From Planctomycetota bacterium (GTDB lineage: Bacteria > Planctomycetota > UBA1135 > GCA-002686595), in assembly GCA_016709875.1 (NCBI GenBank), contig JADJLZ010000018.1, positions 131,599-195,598 of the forward strand: DNA of 64,000 bases, given 5' to 3'. Under the pieces are notes generated by a model. That model saw only the letters and a list, made by a program, of their open reading frames with translations. It did not search any database and was not told where the DNA came from. Below, one piece after another: positions 1 through 9,900 of this stretch (positions are counted from its first letter, which is position 1; every line of letters begins with the position of its first letter). Both the position numbers and the translations under genes were made by a program.

Positions 1-180
1 TACGCGCTCCTGTGCGACGTCGAGCACGCGGTCGCGCTGGCGTACATGGCGATCGAGCACGTGAAGGACAAGTACGCCAAGCGCTACACCTACGTGATCG
101 GCGCGGACGGCAGGATCGAGCAGGCGATCGACACCAAGGATCCCGCGGGCCAGGCCGCGGAGTTGTTGAAGGGCATGTGA
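1..180 (+). CDS. Peroxiredoxin (AhpC/TSA family), 3' end only
   Basis: The frame starting at base 1 is open and ends at TGA 178-180, giving the last 59 residues of a protein whose start lies before the window. The segment YALLCDVEHAVALAY, followed by KRYTYVIGADGRIEQAID and DPAGQAAELL, matches the C-terminal third of thioredoxin-dependent peroxiredoxins: the stretch after the peroxidatic Cys, the conserved Arg-x-Thr/Ser-x-x-Ile strand, and the final helix. The peroxidatic Cys itself is not in the window. The next gene starts 16 bases downstream on the same strand, so the two may be co-transcribed. Family assignment is fairly firm; subtype cannot be given from a fragment. Confidence 0.75.
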   Translation, partial: YALLCDVEHAVALAYMAIEHVKDKYAKRYTYVIGADGRIEQAIDTKDPAGQAAELLKGM

Positions 181-196
181 CCGGCGCCGACGAGGA

Positions 197-3139
197 GTGA
201 CGAACAGCATTTCCCAGGAGGACCGCCTCGAGCGCTTCCGGCGCCTGATGCCCAAGCGCGTGCGGCGCATCCTGCTCGTCGCCAGCGCCTACGACTCCTT
301 CATCCTCGAGCAGGACGGCCAGCTCTCGGACCTGATCCTGACCGAGCTGCTCGACCCCAACCTGCGCAACGTGCCCTCGATCACCTCGGTCTCGACCGGG
401 GCGCAGGCGCTCGAAATCGCCGCGAAACGGCGCTTCGACCTGGTCATCACCACCAGCGAGCTGGGCGACATGGACGAGCGCGAGCTCGCGCGCCGCCTGC
501 GCGAGCGCGGCATCGCGACGCCGATCGTGCTGCTGGTCTTCGAGAACCGCGATCCCTCCGCGCACGCGCTGGAGAGTTCGCTGCCCGACATCGAGCGCGT
601 CTTCGTCTGGCAGGGCGACCGGCGCATCCTGCTCGGGATCATCAGCCACCTCGAGGACCGCTGGAACGTCGCGCACGACACGCGCGTGGTCGGCGTGAGC
701 ACGATCATCCTGATCGAGGACAACCCGCGCTACTACTCGGCCTTCCTGCCGCTGCTCTACGCCGAGCTGATGAAGCAGACGCGCAAGGTGATCGCGGAGG
801 GCACGAACCTCTCCAACAAGCTGACGCGCATGCGCGCGCGGCCCAAGATCCTGCTCTGCAGCGACTACGAGGAGGCCTGGCGCACCTACAAGAGCTACCA
901 GCGCACGGTGCTGGGCATCATCTCGGACGTGGACTTCCCGCGCGACGGGAAGCTCGAGCCGCAGGCCGGCCTGGATTTCGCCCGCGCGGTGCGCGAGGAG
1001 GCGCCCGAGCTGCCGATCATGCTGCAGACGCTCGATCCCCAGGCCGTGCGCGGCGCGGCCGACGTGGGCGCCGAGGTCGTGCTCAAGAACTCGCCGCACC
1101 TGCTGCACCAGCTCGGTCGCTTCGTCACCGAGCGCTTCGGCTTCGGCGATTTCGTGTTCCGCACCGGCGACCTGCACGAGGTCGGCCGGGCCTCGAACCT
1201 GCGCACGCTGCTGCAGCTTCTGGGCACGGTCCCCGACGAGTCGATCCACTGGCACGCCGAGCGCAACCACTTCTCGACCTGGCTGCGCGCGCGCACGGAG
1301 TTCCGCCTCGCGGAGCAGCTGCGGCCGCGCCGCCTGGGCGACTTCGAGTCGATCGCGCAGGTGCGCGAGCTGCTGGTGGACTCGATCCGCACCTTCCGGC
1401 GCGAGCGCCAGAGCGGCACGATCTCGGACTTCGACCCCGCGGGCTTCGACACGCTGACGAGCTTCGCGCGCATCGGCAGCGGCTCGCTGGGAGGCAAGGC
1501 GCGCGGCATGGCCTTCTGCCGCGACCTGCTGCACCGCCAGCAGCTGGGCACGCGCTTCCCGCACGTGCGCATCTTCGTGCCCTCCGCGGTGGTGCTCGCG
1601 ACCGGCGTGTTCGAGCAGTTCCTGGACCAGAACCGACTGCGCGACTTCGCGATCGAGGAAGAGGACGACGCGCGCATCCAGGCGCGTTTCCTGGAGGCGC
1701 GCTTGCCCGAGGAGGTCTTCGAAGCGCTGCAGCAGTACGTGGACCTGGTGGACTATCCGCTCGCGGTGCGCTCCTCGAGCCTGCTCGAGGACTCCCCCAC
1801 GCTGCCTTTCGCGGGCGTGTACGCCACGTACATGGTCCCCAACGCGCACGCCGACCGGAAGGTGCGCACCATGCAACTCGCGCAGGCCATCAAGCGCGTC
1901 TACGCCTCGACCTTCTTCCGCGACGCCAAGGCCTACATGCGCACGACGCCCTACCGCCTCGAGGAGGAGCAGATGGCGGTGATCCTGCAGCGCCTCGTCG
2001 GCCGGCGGCACGGCACACGCTTCTACCCGGACTTCGCCGGCGCCGCGCGCTCGCACAACTTCTATCCCACGCCGCCGATGCGCGCCGAGGACGGGATCGC
2101 CGCGGTCGCGCTGGGTCTGGGACAGACCGTCGTCAGCGGCCGGCGCGCGCTGCGCTTCTCGCCGAGATACCCGCGCCACCCGGTGCAGTTCTCGACGCCC
2201 GAGGAGATCCTGGCCAACGCGCAGTCGGGCTTCTACGCGCTCGAACTCGACCCGCTGGCGAGCGAGGCGGACGCCGGCCTCGAGCTCGTGCTGCACGAAC
2301 TCGACCGCGCCGTCGAGGACGGCACGCTCGCGCCGCTGGCCTCGACCTGGTCACCCGAGAACGATTCGGTGCGCGACGGGCTGGGCCGCGAGGGCCTGCC
2401 GCTGGTGACCTTCGCGCCGATCCTGAAGCAGAAGAGCTTCCCCCTGCCCGAGATCCTCGAGCTGCTGCTCGAGACCGTGCAGCGTGGCCTCAACGTGCCG
2501 GCCGAGATCGAGTTCGCCGTCAACTTCGCCGCCACACCCAGCGCGCGCGCGGAGTTCGCCTTCCTGCAGATGCGCCCCGTGCTCGTGCCGCGCGAGGGCG
2601 AGCGCGTCGAGCTGGCCCAGGAGCCGCGCGAGAAGCTCGTGTGCCGCAGCACGAGCGTGCTCGGCAACGGCCGGCTGGAGGGCATCCGCGACCTGGTCGT
2701 GGTCGATCGCGAGCGCTTCGACCGCGCGCGCAGCGCCGAGATCGCGTTCGAGATCGCCGCGCTCAACGCGCAGCTCGTGCTCGAGCAGCGGCCCTACGCG
2801 CTGATCGGTGTCGGCCGCTGGGGCGCCTCCGACCCCTGGCTCGGTATCCCCGTGCGCTGGGAGGCCATCGCGGGCGCGCGCGCGATCGTCGAGTGCGCCT
2901 TCCGCGACCTCGCGGTCGTGCCCAGCCAGGGCTCGCACTTCTTCCAGAATCTGGTCTCCTCGCGCGTGGGCTACTTCACGATCAAGGACGACGCGGGAGA
3001 CTTCGTCGACTGGGAGTGGCTCGCCGGCTGCGTCGCGCAGTCCCAGACGGAGTTCGTGCGCCATCTGCGCTTCGAGCAGCCGCTCGCGATCGCGATGGAT
3101 GGCCGCTGCGGCGCGGGTTCGATCGCGCGGCCGGCCTAG
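197..3139 (+). CDS. Double receiver-like plus PEP/pyruvate-binding (PPDK N-terminal) protein
   Basis: This 980-residue protein has two response-regulator-like domains (about 23-150 and 165-320). A pyruvate-phosphate-dikinase-type ATP-grasp PEP/pyruvate-binding domain follows at about 425-800, with GSLGGKARGMAF, PLAVRSSSLLEDS and PFAGVYATYM. The phosphohistidine swivel domain and the TIM barrel of true PEP synthase are absent, so it cannot be a complete PEP synthase or PPDK. In the first receiver the usual phospho-Asp position reads LVITTSEL, without Asp. The second has ISDVDFP and could be phosphorylated. GTG 197 follows GAGGAG with too little spacing; ATG 248 (MPKRVRRIL) is an alternative. 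Its stop overlaps that of the convergent gdhA in a shared CTAG. Proteins of this architecture are known but their substrate is not established. Confidence 0.8.
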   Translation: MTNSISQEDRLERFRRLMPKRVRRILLVASAYDSFILEQDGQLSDLILTELLDPNLRNVPSITSVSTGAQALEIAAKRRFDLVITTSELGDMDERELARRLRERGIATPIVLLVFENRDPSAHALESSLPDIERVFVWQGDRRILLGIISHLEDRWNVAHDTRVVGVSTIILIEDNPRYYSAFLPLLYAELMKQTRKVIAEGTNLSNKLTRMRARPKILLCSDYEEAWRTYKSYQRTVLGIISDVDFPRDGKLEPQAGLDFARAVREEAPELPIMLQTLDPQAVRGAADVGAEVVLKNSPHLLHQLGRFVTERFGFGDFVFRTGDLHEVGRASNLRTLLQLLGTVPDESIHWHAERNHFSTWLRARTEFRLAEQLRPRRLGDFESIAQVRELLVDSIRTFRRERQSGTISDFDPAGFDTLTSFARIGSGSLGGKARGMAFCRDLLHRQQLGTRFPHVRIFVPSAVVLATGVFEQFLDQNRLRDFAIEEEDDARIQARFLEARLPEEVFEALQQYVDLVDYPLAVRSSSLLEDSPTLPFAGVYATYMVPNAHADRKVRTMQLAQAIKRVYASTFFRDAKAYMRTTPYRLEEEQMAVILQRLVGRRHGTRFYPDFAGAARSHNFYPTPPMRAEDGIAAVALGLGQTVVSGRRALRFSPRYPRHPVQFSTPEEILANAQSGFYALELDPLASEADAGLELVLHELDRAVEDGTLAPLASTWSPENDSVRDGLGREGLPLVTFAPILKQKSFPLPEILELLLETVQRGLNVPAEIEFAVNFAATPSARAEFAFLQMRPVLVPREGERVELAQEPREKLVCRSTSVLGNGRLEGIRDLVVVDRERFDRARSAEIAFEIAALNAQLVLEQRPYALIGVGRWGASDPWLGIPVRWEAIAGARAIVECAFRDLAVVPSQGSHFFQNLVSSRVGYFTIKDDAGDFVDWEWLAGCVAQSQTEFVRHLRFEQPLAIAMDGRCGAGSIARPA

Positions 3140-4497
3140 ACCAGGCCCTGGTCCAGCATCGCGTCGGCGACCTTGAGGAAGCCCGCGATGTTCGCGCCCG
3201 CGACGTAGTTCCCGGGCACGCCGAAGCGCTCGGCCGCGTCGAGCGCCGCGCGGTGGATGTTCTTCATGATGCCGTGCAGCTTCGCGTCGACCTCCTCGCG
3301 CGACCACGCGTAGCGCTGCGAGTTCTGGCTCATCTCCAGGCCCGAGACGGCGACACCGCCGGCATTCGCGGCCTTGGCGGGGCCGAAGAGGATCTTCGCG
3401 TCGAGGAACACGTTCACGCCGCCGAGCGTGGTGGGCATGTTCGCTCCCTCGGCGACGGCGTACACGCCGCCCTTGACGAGGTTCGCGGCGTCGAGCTCGT
3501 TGATCTCGTTCTGCGTCGCGCAGGGGAAGGCGCACTGCGCCTTGTGCGACCAGAGCGGGTTCGACTTCGCACCGGCCTGCACGGGCGTGTAGACCGAGCC
3601 CTGGAAGCGCGCCGCGTAGTCCGCGATGCGTCCGCGCTTCTTGTTCTTCAGCTCCATCACGAAGGCCAGCCTCTCCCTGTCGATGCCGGCCGGATCGTGG
3701 ATGTAGCCGGCCGAGTCCGAGAGCGTCAGCGCCTTGCCGCCGAGCTGCGTGATCTTCTCGACCGTGTACTGCGCCACGTTGCCGCTGCCCGAGACGAGGC
3801 AGGTCTTGCCCGCCAGCGTCTCCTTGCGCGTCGCGAGCATCTCCGCCGCGAAATACACCGCGCCGTAGCCCGTCGCCTCGGGCCGGATCAGCGAGCCGCC
3901 CCAGTTGAGGCCCTTGCCCGTGAGCACGCCGGTGAACTCGTTGCGCAGGCGCTTGTACTGCCCGAACAGGAAGCCGATCTCGCGTCCGCCCACGCCGATG
4001 TCGCCCGCGGGGACGTCCGTGTTCGGCCCGATGTGGCGCGCGAGCTCGGTCATGAACGACTGGCAGAAGCGCATCACCTCGGCGTCCGACTTGCCTTTGG
4101 GATCGAAGTCCGAGCCGCCCTTGCCGCCGCCCATCGGCAGCGTGGTCAGGCTGTTCTTGAAGACCTGCTCGAAGGCCAGGAACTTGAGGATGCCCAGGTT
4201 GACCGAGGGGTGAAAGCGCAGCCCGCCCTTGTAGGGACCGATCGCGCTGTTCATCTCGATGCGGAAGCCGCGGTTCACCTGCACCTCGCCCTGGTCGTCG
4301 GTCCAAGGCACGCGGAAGAGCAGCACGCGCTCGGGCTCGATCATGCGCTCGAGGATCTTCGCGCGCTCGTACTCGGGATGGCGCTCGAGCACCGGCGCGA
4401 GTGAGAGCAGCACCTCCTCCACCGCTTGGTGGAACTCGGGTTCGCCGGGATTCTTGGCCTTGGTGCGCGAGAGCAGGGAAGAAATGGAGGCGTTCAT
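3136..4497 (-). CDS. gdhA: NADP-type glutamate dehydrogenase
   Basis: At 453 residues this matches the hexameric bacterial GdhA (about 447). It interconverts 2-oxoglutarate plus ammonia and glutamate in the cytoplasm. The glutamate-binding/catalytic region is seen as PMGGGKGGSDFDPKGKSD with its catalytic Lys, followed by PAGDIGVGGREIGFLFGQY. The Rossmann coenzyme domain has CLVSGSGNVAQYT. The GSGNVAQY signature and overall length fit the NADP-dependent assimilatory class. It stands alone on the minus strand, convergent with the gene before it (shared CTAG stop). cysS ends 51 bases upstream on the same strand, so a short operon cysS-gdhA is possible. Confidence 0.96.
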   Translation of the reverse strand: MNASISSLLSRTKAKNPGEPEFHQAVEEVLLSLAPVLERHPEYERAKILERMIEPERVLLFRVPWTDDQGEVQVNRGFRIEMNSAIGPYKGGLRFHPSVNLGILKFLAFEQVFKNSLTTLPMGGGKGGSDFDPKGKSDAEVMRFCQSFMTELARHIGPNTDVPAGDIGVGGREIGFLFGQYKRLRNEFTGVLTGKGLNWGGSLIRPEATGYGAVYFAAEMLATRKETLAGKTCLVSGSGNVAQYTVEKITQLGGKALTLSDSAGYIHDPAGIDRERLAFVMELKNKKRGRIADYAARFQGSVYTPVQAGAKSNPLWSHKAQCAFPCATQNEINELDAANLVKGGVYAVAEGANMPTTLGGVNVFLDAKILFGPAKAANAGGVAVSGLEMSQNSQRYAWSREEVDAKLHGIMKNIHRAALDAAERFGVPGNYVAGANIAGFLKVADAMLDQGLV

Positions 4498-4548
4498 GGC
4501 GCCACCCTCGCCCCGAGCTGGGCCGCCGTCAAGCAGCAGAAGTCGGCT

Positions 4549-5970
4549 TCAGCCCTTCTTCTTCCACGACACGCCCGAGGGCGTATCCTCGAGCACGATG
4601 CCCTGCGCGAGCAGGTAGTCGCGGATGCGATCGGACTCCTTGAAGTCCTTGCGCTTGCGCGCGGCCTGGCGCTCGTCGATCAGGCGCTGCACATCGTCGC
4701 CGATCAGCTCCTCCTCGGTCTGCATCACGCCGAAGACCTCGTTCGACTTCTTCACGAACTGCAGCGCCGCCGCCGCGGCACTCTGGCCGAGCTGGCCCTC
4801 GAGCACCAGCGTGCGCAGCTTGAAGAGCTCGGCCAGCGCGCGCGGGACGTTCAAGTCGTCGTCGAGCGCCGCCTCGAACTCCTGCTTCGCCTCGCCCACC
4901 GCCTCGAGCCCGTCGTCGGCGCTCGGACTGGCACCCTCGCCGCGCGCGGCCTTGCGCAGGCGCACGACGAGGTCGTCGAGGTTCTCGAGTGCCGCCGCAC
5001 TCTCCTTCAGGATCTCCCAGGTGAAGTTGAGCGGCGCTCGGTAGTGGCCGCGGATCAGGCAGTAGCGCAGCTGGCGCGGCTGGAATCCGCGCGCCAGGAC
5101 GTCGTCGAGGTTGTAGACGTTGCCCAGACTCTTCGACATCTTCCCGCCGTCGACCTGCAGGAACTTCGAGTGCACCCAGTAGCTCGCGAAGGCGCGGCCG
5201 GTGAAGGCCTCCGTCTGCGCGATCTCGCACTCGTGGTGCGGGAAGATGTTGTCCTCGCCGCCGGTGTGGATGTCGATCTGGTCGCCCAGGTGCTTGCGCG
5301 ACATCGCCGAGCACTCGATGTGCCAGCCGGGATAACCGTCGGGCCCGAAGCGGCTCGTCCACTTCATCAGGTGCTGCTTGTCGCTCTTCCACAGCGCGAA
5401 ATCGGCCGGATGGCGCTTCTCCTCGCGCACCTCGATGCGGTTGCCGGCGTCGAGCTCCTCGACCTTGTTGCCCGAGAGTCGGCCGTAGCGCGCGAACTTC
5501 GAGACCTCGAAGTAGACGTCGCCGCCGGTCTGGTAGGCGTAGCCCTTTTGCAGCAGTCCCTCGATGATCTCGAGCATCTCGGGGATGTGCTCGCTGGCCT
5601 TGGGATTGGCCGCGGCCTTGCGGAAGCCGAGCGCGGCGAGGTCCTTGTGGAAGAGCTCGGTCCAGCCGCGGCTGATCGCCCAGGGGTCCTTGTTCTCCTT
5701 GCGCGCCTGGGCCTCGATCTTGTCCTCGCCTTCGTCGGCGTCGGCGAGGATGTGGCCCACGTCGGTGATGTTCATCACCTGCTTGACCGCGAAGCCCTGG
5801 TACTCGAGCCAGCGGCGCAGCGTGTCGGCGAAGAGGAAGGAGCGCAGGTTGCCGATGTGCGCGCGGCCGTAGACGGTCGGGCCGCAGTTGTACATGCGGA
5901 CCACTCCGGGCTCGAGCGTGCGGAACTCTTCCTTCTGGCGGGTGAGCGTGTTGTAGACGTGGAAAGTCAT
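4549..5970 (-). CDS. cysS: Cysteinyl-tRNA synthetase
   Basis: The 473-residue product charges tRNA-Cys (E. coli CysS is 461). The class I signatures are complete: MYNCGPTVYGRAHIGNLRS near the N-terminus holds the first Zn ligand Cys and the HIGH-type motif. WHIECSAMSRK and the HTGGEDNIFPHHECE segment carry the remaining Zn ligands, and KMSKSLGN is the KMSKS loop. The C-terminal DALR-type helical domain follows. ATG 5970 was chosen because homology begins exactly there (MTFHVYNTLTRQKEEF); the frame stays open for 171 codons upstream without any homology. It is divergent from the secreted unknown at 6038, with 67 bases between them. Confidence 0.97.
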   Translation of the reverse strand: MTFHVYNTLTRQKEEFRTLEPGVVRMYNCGPTVYGRAHIGNLRSFLFADTLRRWLEYQGFAVKQVMNITDVGHILADADEGEDKIEAQARKENKDPWAISRGWTELFHKDLAALGFRKAAANPKASEHIPEMLEIIEGLLQKGYAYQTGGDVYFEVSKFARYGRLSGNKVEELDAGNRIEVREEKRHPADFALWKSDKQHLMKWTSRFGPDGYPGWHIECSAMSRKHLGDQIDIHTGGEDNIFPHHECEIAQTEAFTGRAFASYWVHSKFLQVDGGKMSKSLGNVYNLDDVLARGFQPRQLRYCLIRGHYRAPLNFTWEILKESAAALENLDDLVVRLRKAARGEGASPSADDGLEAVGEAKQEFEAALDDDLNVPRALAELFKLRTLVLEGQLGQSAAAAALQFVKKSNEVFGVMQTEEELIGDDVQRLIDERQAARKRKDFKESDRIRDYLLAQGIVLEDTPSGVSWKKKG

Positions 5971-6037
5971 GATCGAGGGGGCTTTTGCTAGCCTGATCAG
6001 GGTAGCGCGCCCCGCGCACGAACTCTCGGAGGAACCC

Positions 6038-6895
6038 ATGGCCGCCCCGCTCTTCCTCGCCCTGCTGCTCGCCGGACTCGCGCAGGAGCCCGCGGCCGGA
6101 CCCAGCGCGCCGTCCGCGGAGCGCCCGGCCTCGCGCGTGTGCTTCTTCATGCTCTCGGGCGAGCTCAAGGCCGAGCCGCTGCGCAAGGCGCTCGCAGAGC
6201 TCTCGAGCACGGCGGCGCAGTGCCGCATCCTCGAGGGCCCGCGCAAGACCGGCGCGCGCCCGGGTGCGCAGTTCGTGGCCGTCGAGGCGCCCGCGGCGCT
6301 CGGCGCGAAGGAGCTCATCGCGGCGCTGCGCAAGGGCTGCGGCGGCGCGGAACCGCTCTCGTTCACCGCCTTCGAGGGCAAGGCCGGCGGCCAGGGCGCC
6401 GACGCCGAGAGCGCGGGCTTCCTCGGCTTGCCGACGCGTGATTTCGTGCTCGGGATGAGCGGCGACATCCGCTGGTACGACACGCTCTCAGACTGGCGCC
6501 AGTTCTACTTCGCCGCGGGCAAGATCGGCGCCAAGGAGATCGCCGACCGCTACCACAAGCTCTTCGGCCCTGTCGGCGGCGGCGAGGCGGGCGAGGTCGC
6601 GCGCGAGGAGCTGCAGTGGACGCTCGCCGAGCCGCTCGATCCCAAGGCCGCCGAGCGCGCGCATAAGGCGCTCGCCAAGCTCCCCGGCGTCGCACGCGCC
6701 GTCTTCGACGCGCCCACGCGCGCGCTGCGCCTGGATGTGCGTCTGGAGAACCAGAAGAGCTCCGGGCCGCCGGGGAAGCGCGCCGAAAAGGCCGGTCCCG
6801 TTCGCGTGCGCTTCGACACGCTGCCCGTGTTCGAGATCCTCGACAAGGAGAAGCTCGCGCTCGAACCCGCCGCGCCCGCGGAAGCTGGGAAGTAG
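6038..6895 (+). CDS. Secreted protein of unknown function
   Basis: This is a 285-residue protein with an N-terminal signal peptide (MAAPLFLALLLAGLAQEPAAG) and so is probably exported. ATG 6038 is supported by the Shine-Dalgarno sequence CGGAGGA just upstream. I do not recognise the family. A segment near residues 205-235 (AHKALAKLPGVARAVFDAPT) resembles the helix and second strand of a heavy-metal-associated ferredoxin-like fold, and an earlier segment may be a second copy, but the CxxC metal site is missing. The tail is Lys/Pro rich. It is divergent from cysS and 18 bases before the large kinase gene, so co-transcription with that kinase is likely. Confidence 0.7.
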   Translation: MAAPLFLALLLAGLAQEPAAGPSAPSAERPASRVCFFMLSGELKAEPLRKALAELSSTAAQCRILEGPRKTGARPGAQFVAVEAPAALGAKELIAALRKGCGGAEPLSFTAFEGKAGGQGADAESAGFLGLPTRDFVLGMSGDIRWYDTLSDWRQFYFAAGKIGAKEIADRYHKLFGPVGGGEAGEVAREELQWTLAEPLDPKAAERAHKALAKLPGVARAVFDAPTRALRLDVRLENQKSSGPPGKRAEKAGPVRVRFDTLPVFEILDKEKLALEPAAPAEAGK

Positions 6896-6913
6896 CGCGC
6901 GCGGCGTGGCAGA

Positions 6914-9900
6914 ATGAGGGGCTGCGAGAGCCGTTCCGTGAGCGCAACACCCCTCCCCCGCTTCCGACTCGACCGCGAACTGGGCACCGGCACCTCGGGC
7001 CGCGTGTGGCACGGCGTGCTGCTCGAGGAGAGCGGCGGCGCTCCCGCGGGGACCGAACTCGCGGTGAAGTACCTGCACCCGCGCCTGGAGAACGACGCGG
7101 CGGCGCTCGATGCCTTCGAGACCGAGGCGCGCGCGGGCCTCGCGGCGCGCCATCCGGGCCTGGTCGAGGTGCTCGGCAGCGGGCGCGACGCGAAGGGCCA
7201 CTGCCTGCTGATGCGCTTCGTCGAGGGCCGTTCGCTGCGCGAGGTGCTGCGCGAGGAGGGCGCGCTGCCCGAGCCGCGCGTGCGCTCGATCGGCAAGCAG
7301 ATCGCGGGCGCGCTGGCGGCGCTGCACGCGGCGGGCTACCTGCACGGCGATCTGAAGCCCGAGAACATCCGCCTGGACGCGCAAGGCCACGCGGTGCTGC
7401 TCGACCTGGGCTTCGCGCGCGCGATCGAGGCCGGCGGCAGTGTCGTCCGGCGCGGGCCCGCGCCGGGCGCGGGCAGCCTGCCCTACCTCTCGCCCGAGCA
7501 GGCGCGCGGCGAGCCGGCCAGCCTCGCCAGCGACGTCTTCGCGCTGGGAGTGGTGCTGTACGAGATCGCCACCGGACTGCACCCCTTCGCGCTGCGCGCG
7601 CGCGAGGGCACGCCCGCCTCGCCGCATCCGCTGCTCGAGGGCAGCGGTTCGAGCGGCGCGGTCGCGCGCGCGGCGCTCGAGCGCCCCGACGCGGACCGGC
7701 TGCTGGCGGCGATCGCGACCGCGCGCATCACGGCACCCTCGCGCCATGTGCCGCAGCTCTCGCCCTTCCTCGACCGGCTGCTCGAGGTCGTGCTCGCGCG
7801 CGATCCCGAGCGGCGGCCGACGAGTGTGGAGCTCGCCGAGCAGCTCACTTCGCAGGAGAGCGGCGAGTGGTGGCGCTCGGAACTGCACTTCGAGGCCACC
7901 GAACGCCGCGGCGGCAGCGGCGAGACCGATGCGCGCCACCTGACACCGCTCGTCGGCCGCGAGCGCGAGATCCGCGCGCTGTTCTCGGCCTACGACTGCG
8001 CGGTGCGCGGCCGGCCGCTCGAGGAACTCGACCCGCAGCCGGACTCGCGCCCGGCGAGCCCGCGCGCCTACCTCGGCGGCGCGGTCTGGATCGAGGGCGC
8101 GGCGGGCACGGGCAAGTCGCGCCTCGTGCACGAATTCGCCTCGCGCGCGCGCACCAGCGACGACCCGCCGCTGTACCTGTACGCGCGCTGCCGCGAGCTC
8201 GACGAGGAGCGGCCCTGCCACCCGATCCTGCGCCTGCTCGAGAAGTACCTGCGCCTGCCCGCGCGCACGGCACCGCGCGAGCGCGAGCGCGCGCTGCTCG
8301 GCCGGCTCGTGCCGCCGCGCGTCGCGGAGACCCTGGCGCAGGCGCTCGACCCCGAGTACGAGGGCACCAGCCCGATCTCGATCCCCGTCGCGCTCGCGGT
8401 CTGGCTCGTCGCGCTCGGACGCGAGATCTCGCTGGTCGTGTTCCTCGACGACTTGCACTGGGCGCGCGAGGGAACGCTCGAGGTGCTGACGCTCGCCGCC
8501 GAGAAGCTCGCGGGCACGCGCACGCTGCTCGTCAGCGCACGCCGCAGCGCGGTCACGCCGCACGCCGGCGATGCGCTCGCGCGCCTTTCGGGGCGTCTGG
8601 AAGCCGAGGTCCCGCTCTGGCGCATCGAACTGGGGCAGCTCAACGAAGCCGCCGTGACCGAGCTCGTGGAACAGCTCTTCCACCACACCGCGCCCAAGCT
8701 GCGCCTCGCGCGCGTGCTCTGGCAGCGCAGCCGCGGCAACCCCGCGCACCTGGTCGAGATCCTGCGCGGGCTGCTCGCGCGCGGCGAAGCGCGCGTGCAC
8801 CCCGAGGGCGCGGGCCTCGTGCTCGCGATCCCGCCCGACGAGCTGCCGCTGCCGCCCTCGCTCAGCCAGGCGATCCAGGAGTCCTACCGCCGGCTCTCGC
8901 TCTCCGAACGCACCTGGCTGCGCCGGCTCTCGGTCGCCGGCGGGCGCATCGAGACCGAGTTCCTGAAGCGCGCCTTCGCACCGCGCCACTCGGCGGAGGT
9001 CGACGCCGTGCTCGCGCAGCTCGTGCGCGCGGGCTGGCTCGTGCCTGTCGGAGCGCGTTACCGTTTCGCGCGGCCCGCGCTGCGCGAAGCGGTCTACCGC
9101 GGCCTCTCGCGCGAGCAGCGCGTCAAGCTGCACGGCGCCGCGGCGGACGCACTGCGTCCCGAACCCGGCGTCGTCGCGGGCTTCGAGGACTCCTTCCAGC
9201 GCGCCTTCCACCTGCGCGCCTCGGGCCGGCACGAGGAGCTGCTCGACTGCCTGCAGGGCCTCTTGCCGCGGCTCTTGCGCGCCGGCCAGCCGCAGCGCAT
9301 CCACTCGCTCGCCTCCTGGGGACTCGACAGCCTCGAGCACCTGCCGCACACGCGCGAGACCGACCAGCAGCGCATCGAACTGCTCGAGGCCGCGGTGGAC
9401 GCCGCCGACCGCCTGGGGTTCCGCGCCGGCCAGCGCGAGCTGCTCGACCAGCTCTCGGAGCTCGAATTCGACCCCGACACCGATCCGGTGGCGGTCGGAC
9501 GCGTGTACATGCTGCACGGCCGCTACGCGGTCAGCACCGGCCAGTTCGGCCTGGCGCGCGGGATGCTGCGCAACGCGGTGCAGCTCTTCGGCCGCAGCGA
9601 CCACCTCGAACTGCAGAGCGAGGCGTTGCGCCGGCTCGCGCAAGTGCAGGCGCACGTGGGCGAGATGGCCGAGGCGCGCTCGCTCGCGCTCGAGGCGCTC
9701 GAGGCCTCGCAGGCGGACGCGCAGCGCGCGCTGGCGCACAACGCCCTGGGGGTGATCGACGTCTTGGGCGACGAGCTCGAGAGCGCGCTCGAGCACGCCG
9801 ATCACGCGCTCGCTCTCCTGCGGCGCGACCGCGGCTACCAGATGCCCGGCGCGCACGCGGCGTCCTACCTGCTGCGCGCGCGCGTGTACCGCATCGCCGG

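Noticed and set aside
12..200. A 62-codon open frame at the window start
   Set aside because: The overlapping frame from base 1 encodes a recognisable peroxiredoxin C-terminus, so this one is a shadow.
2351..4306. A 651-codon minus-strand open frame spanning the end of the REC-PEP gene and gdhA
   Set aside because: It overlaps two genes with clear homology and has no domain of its own.
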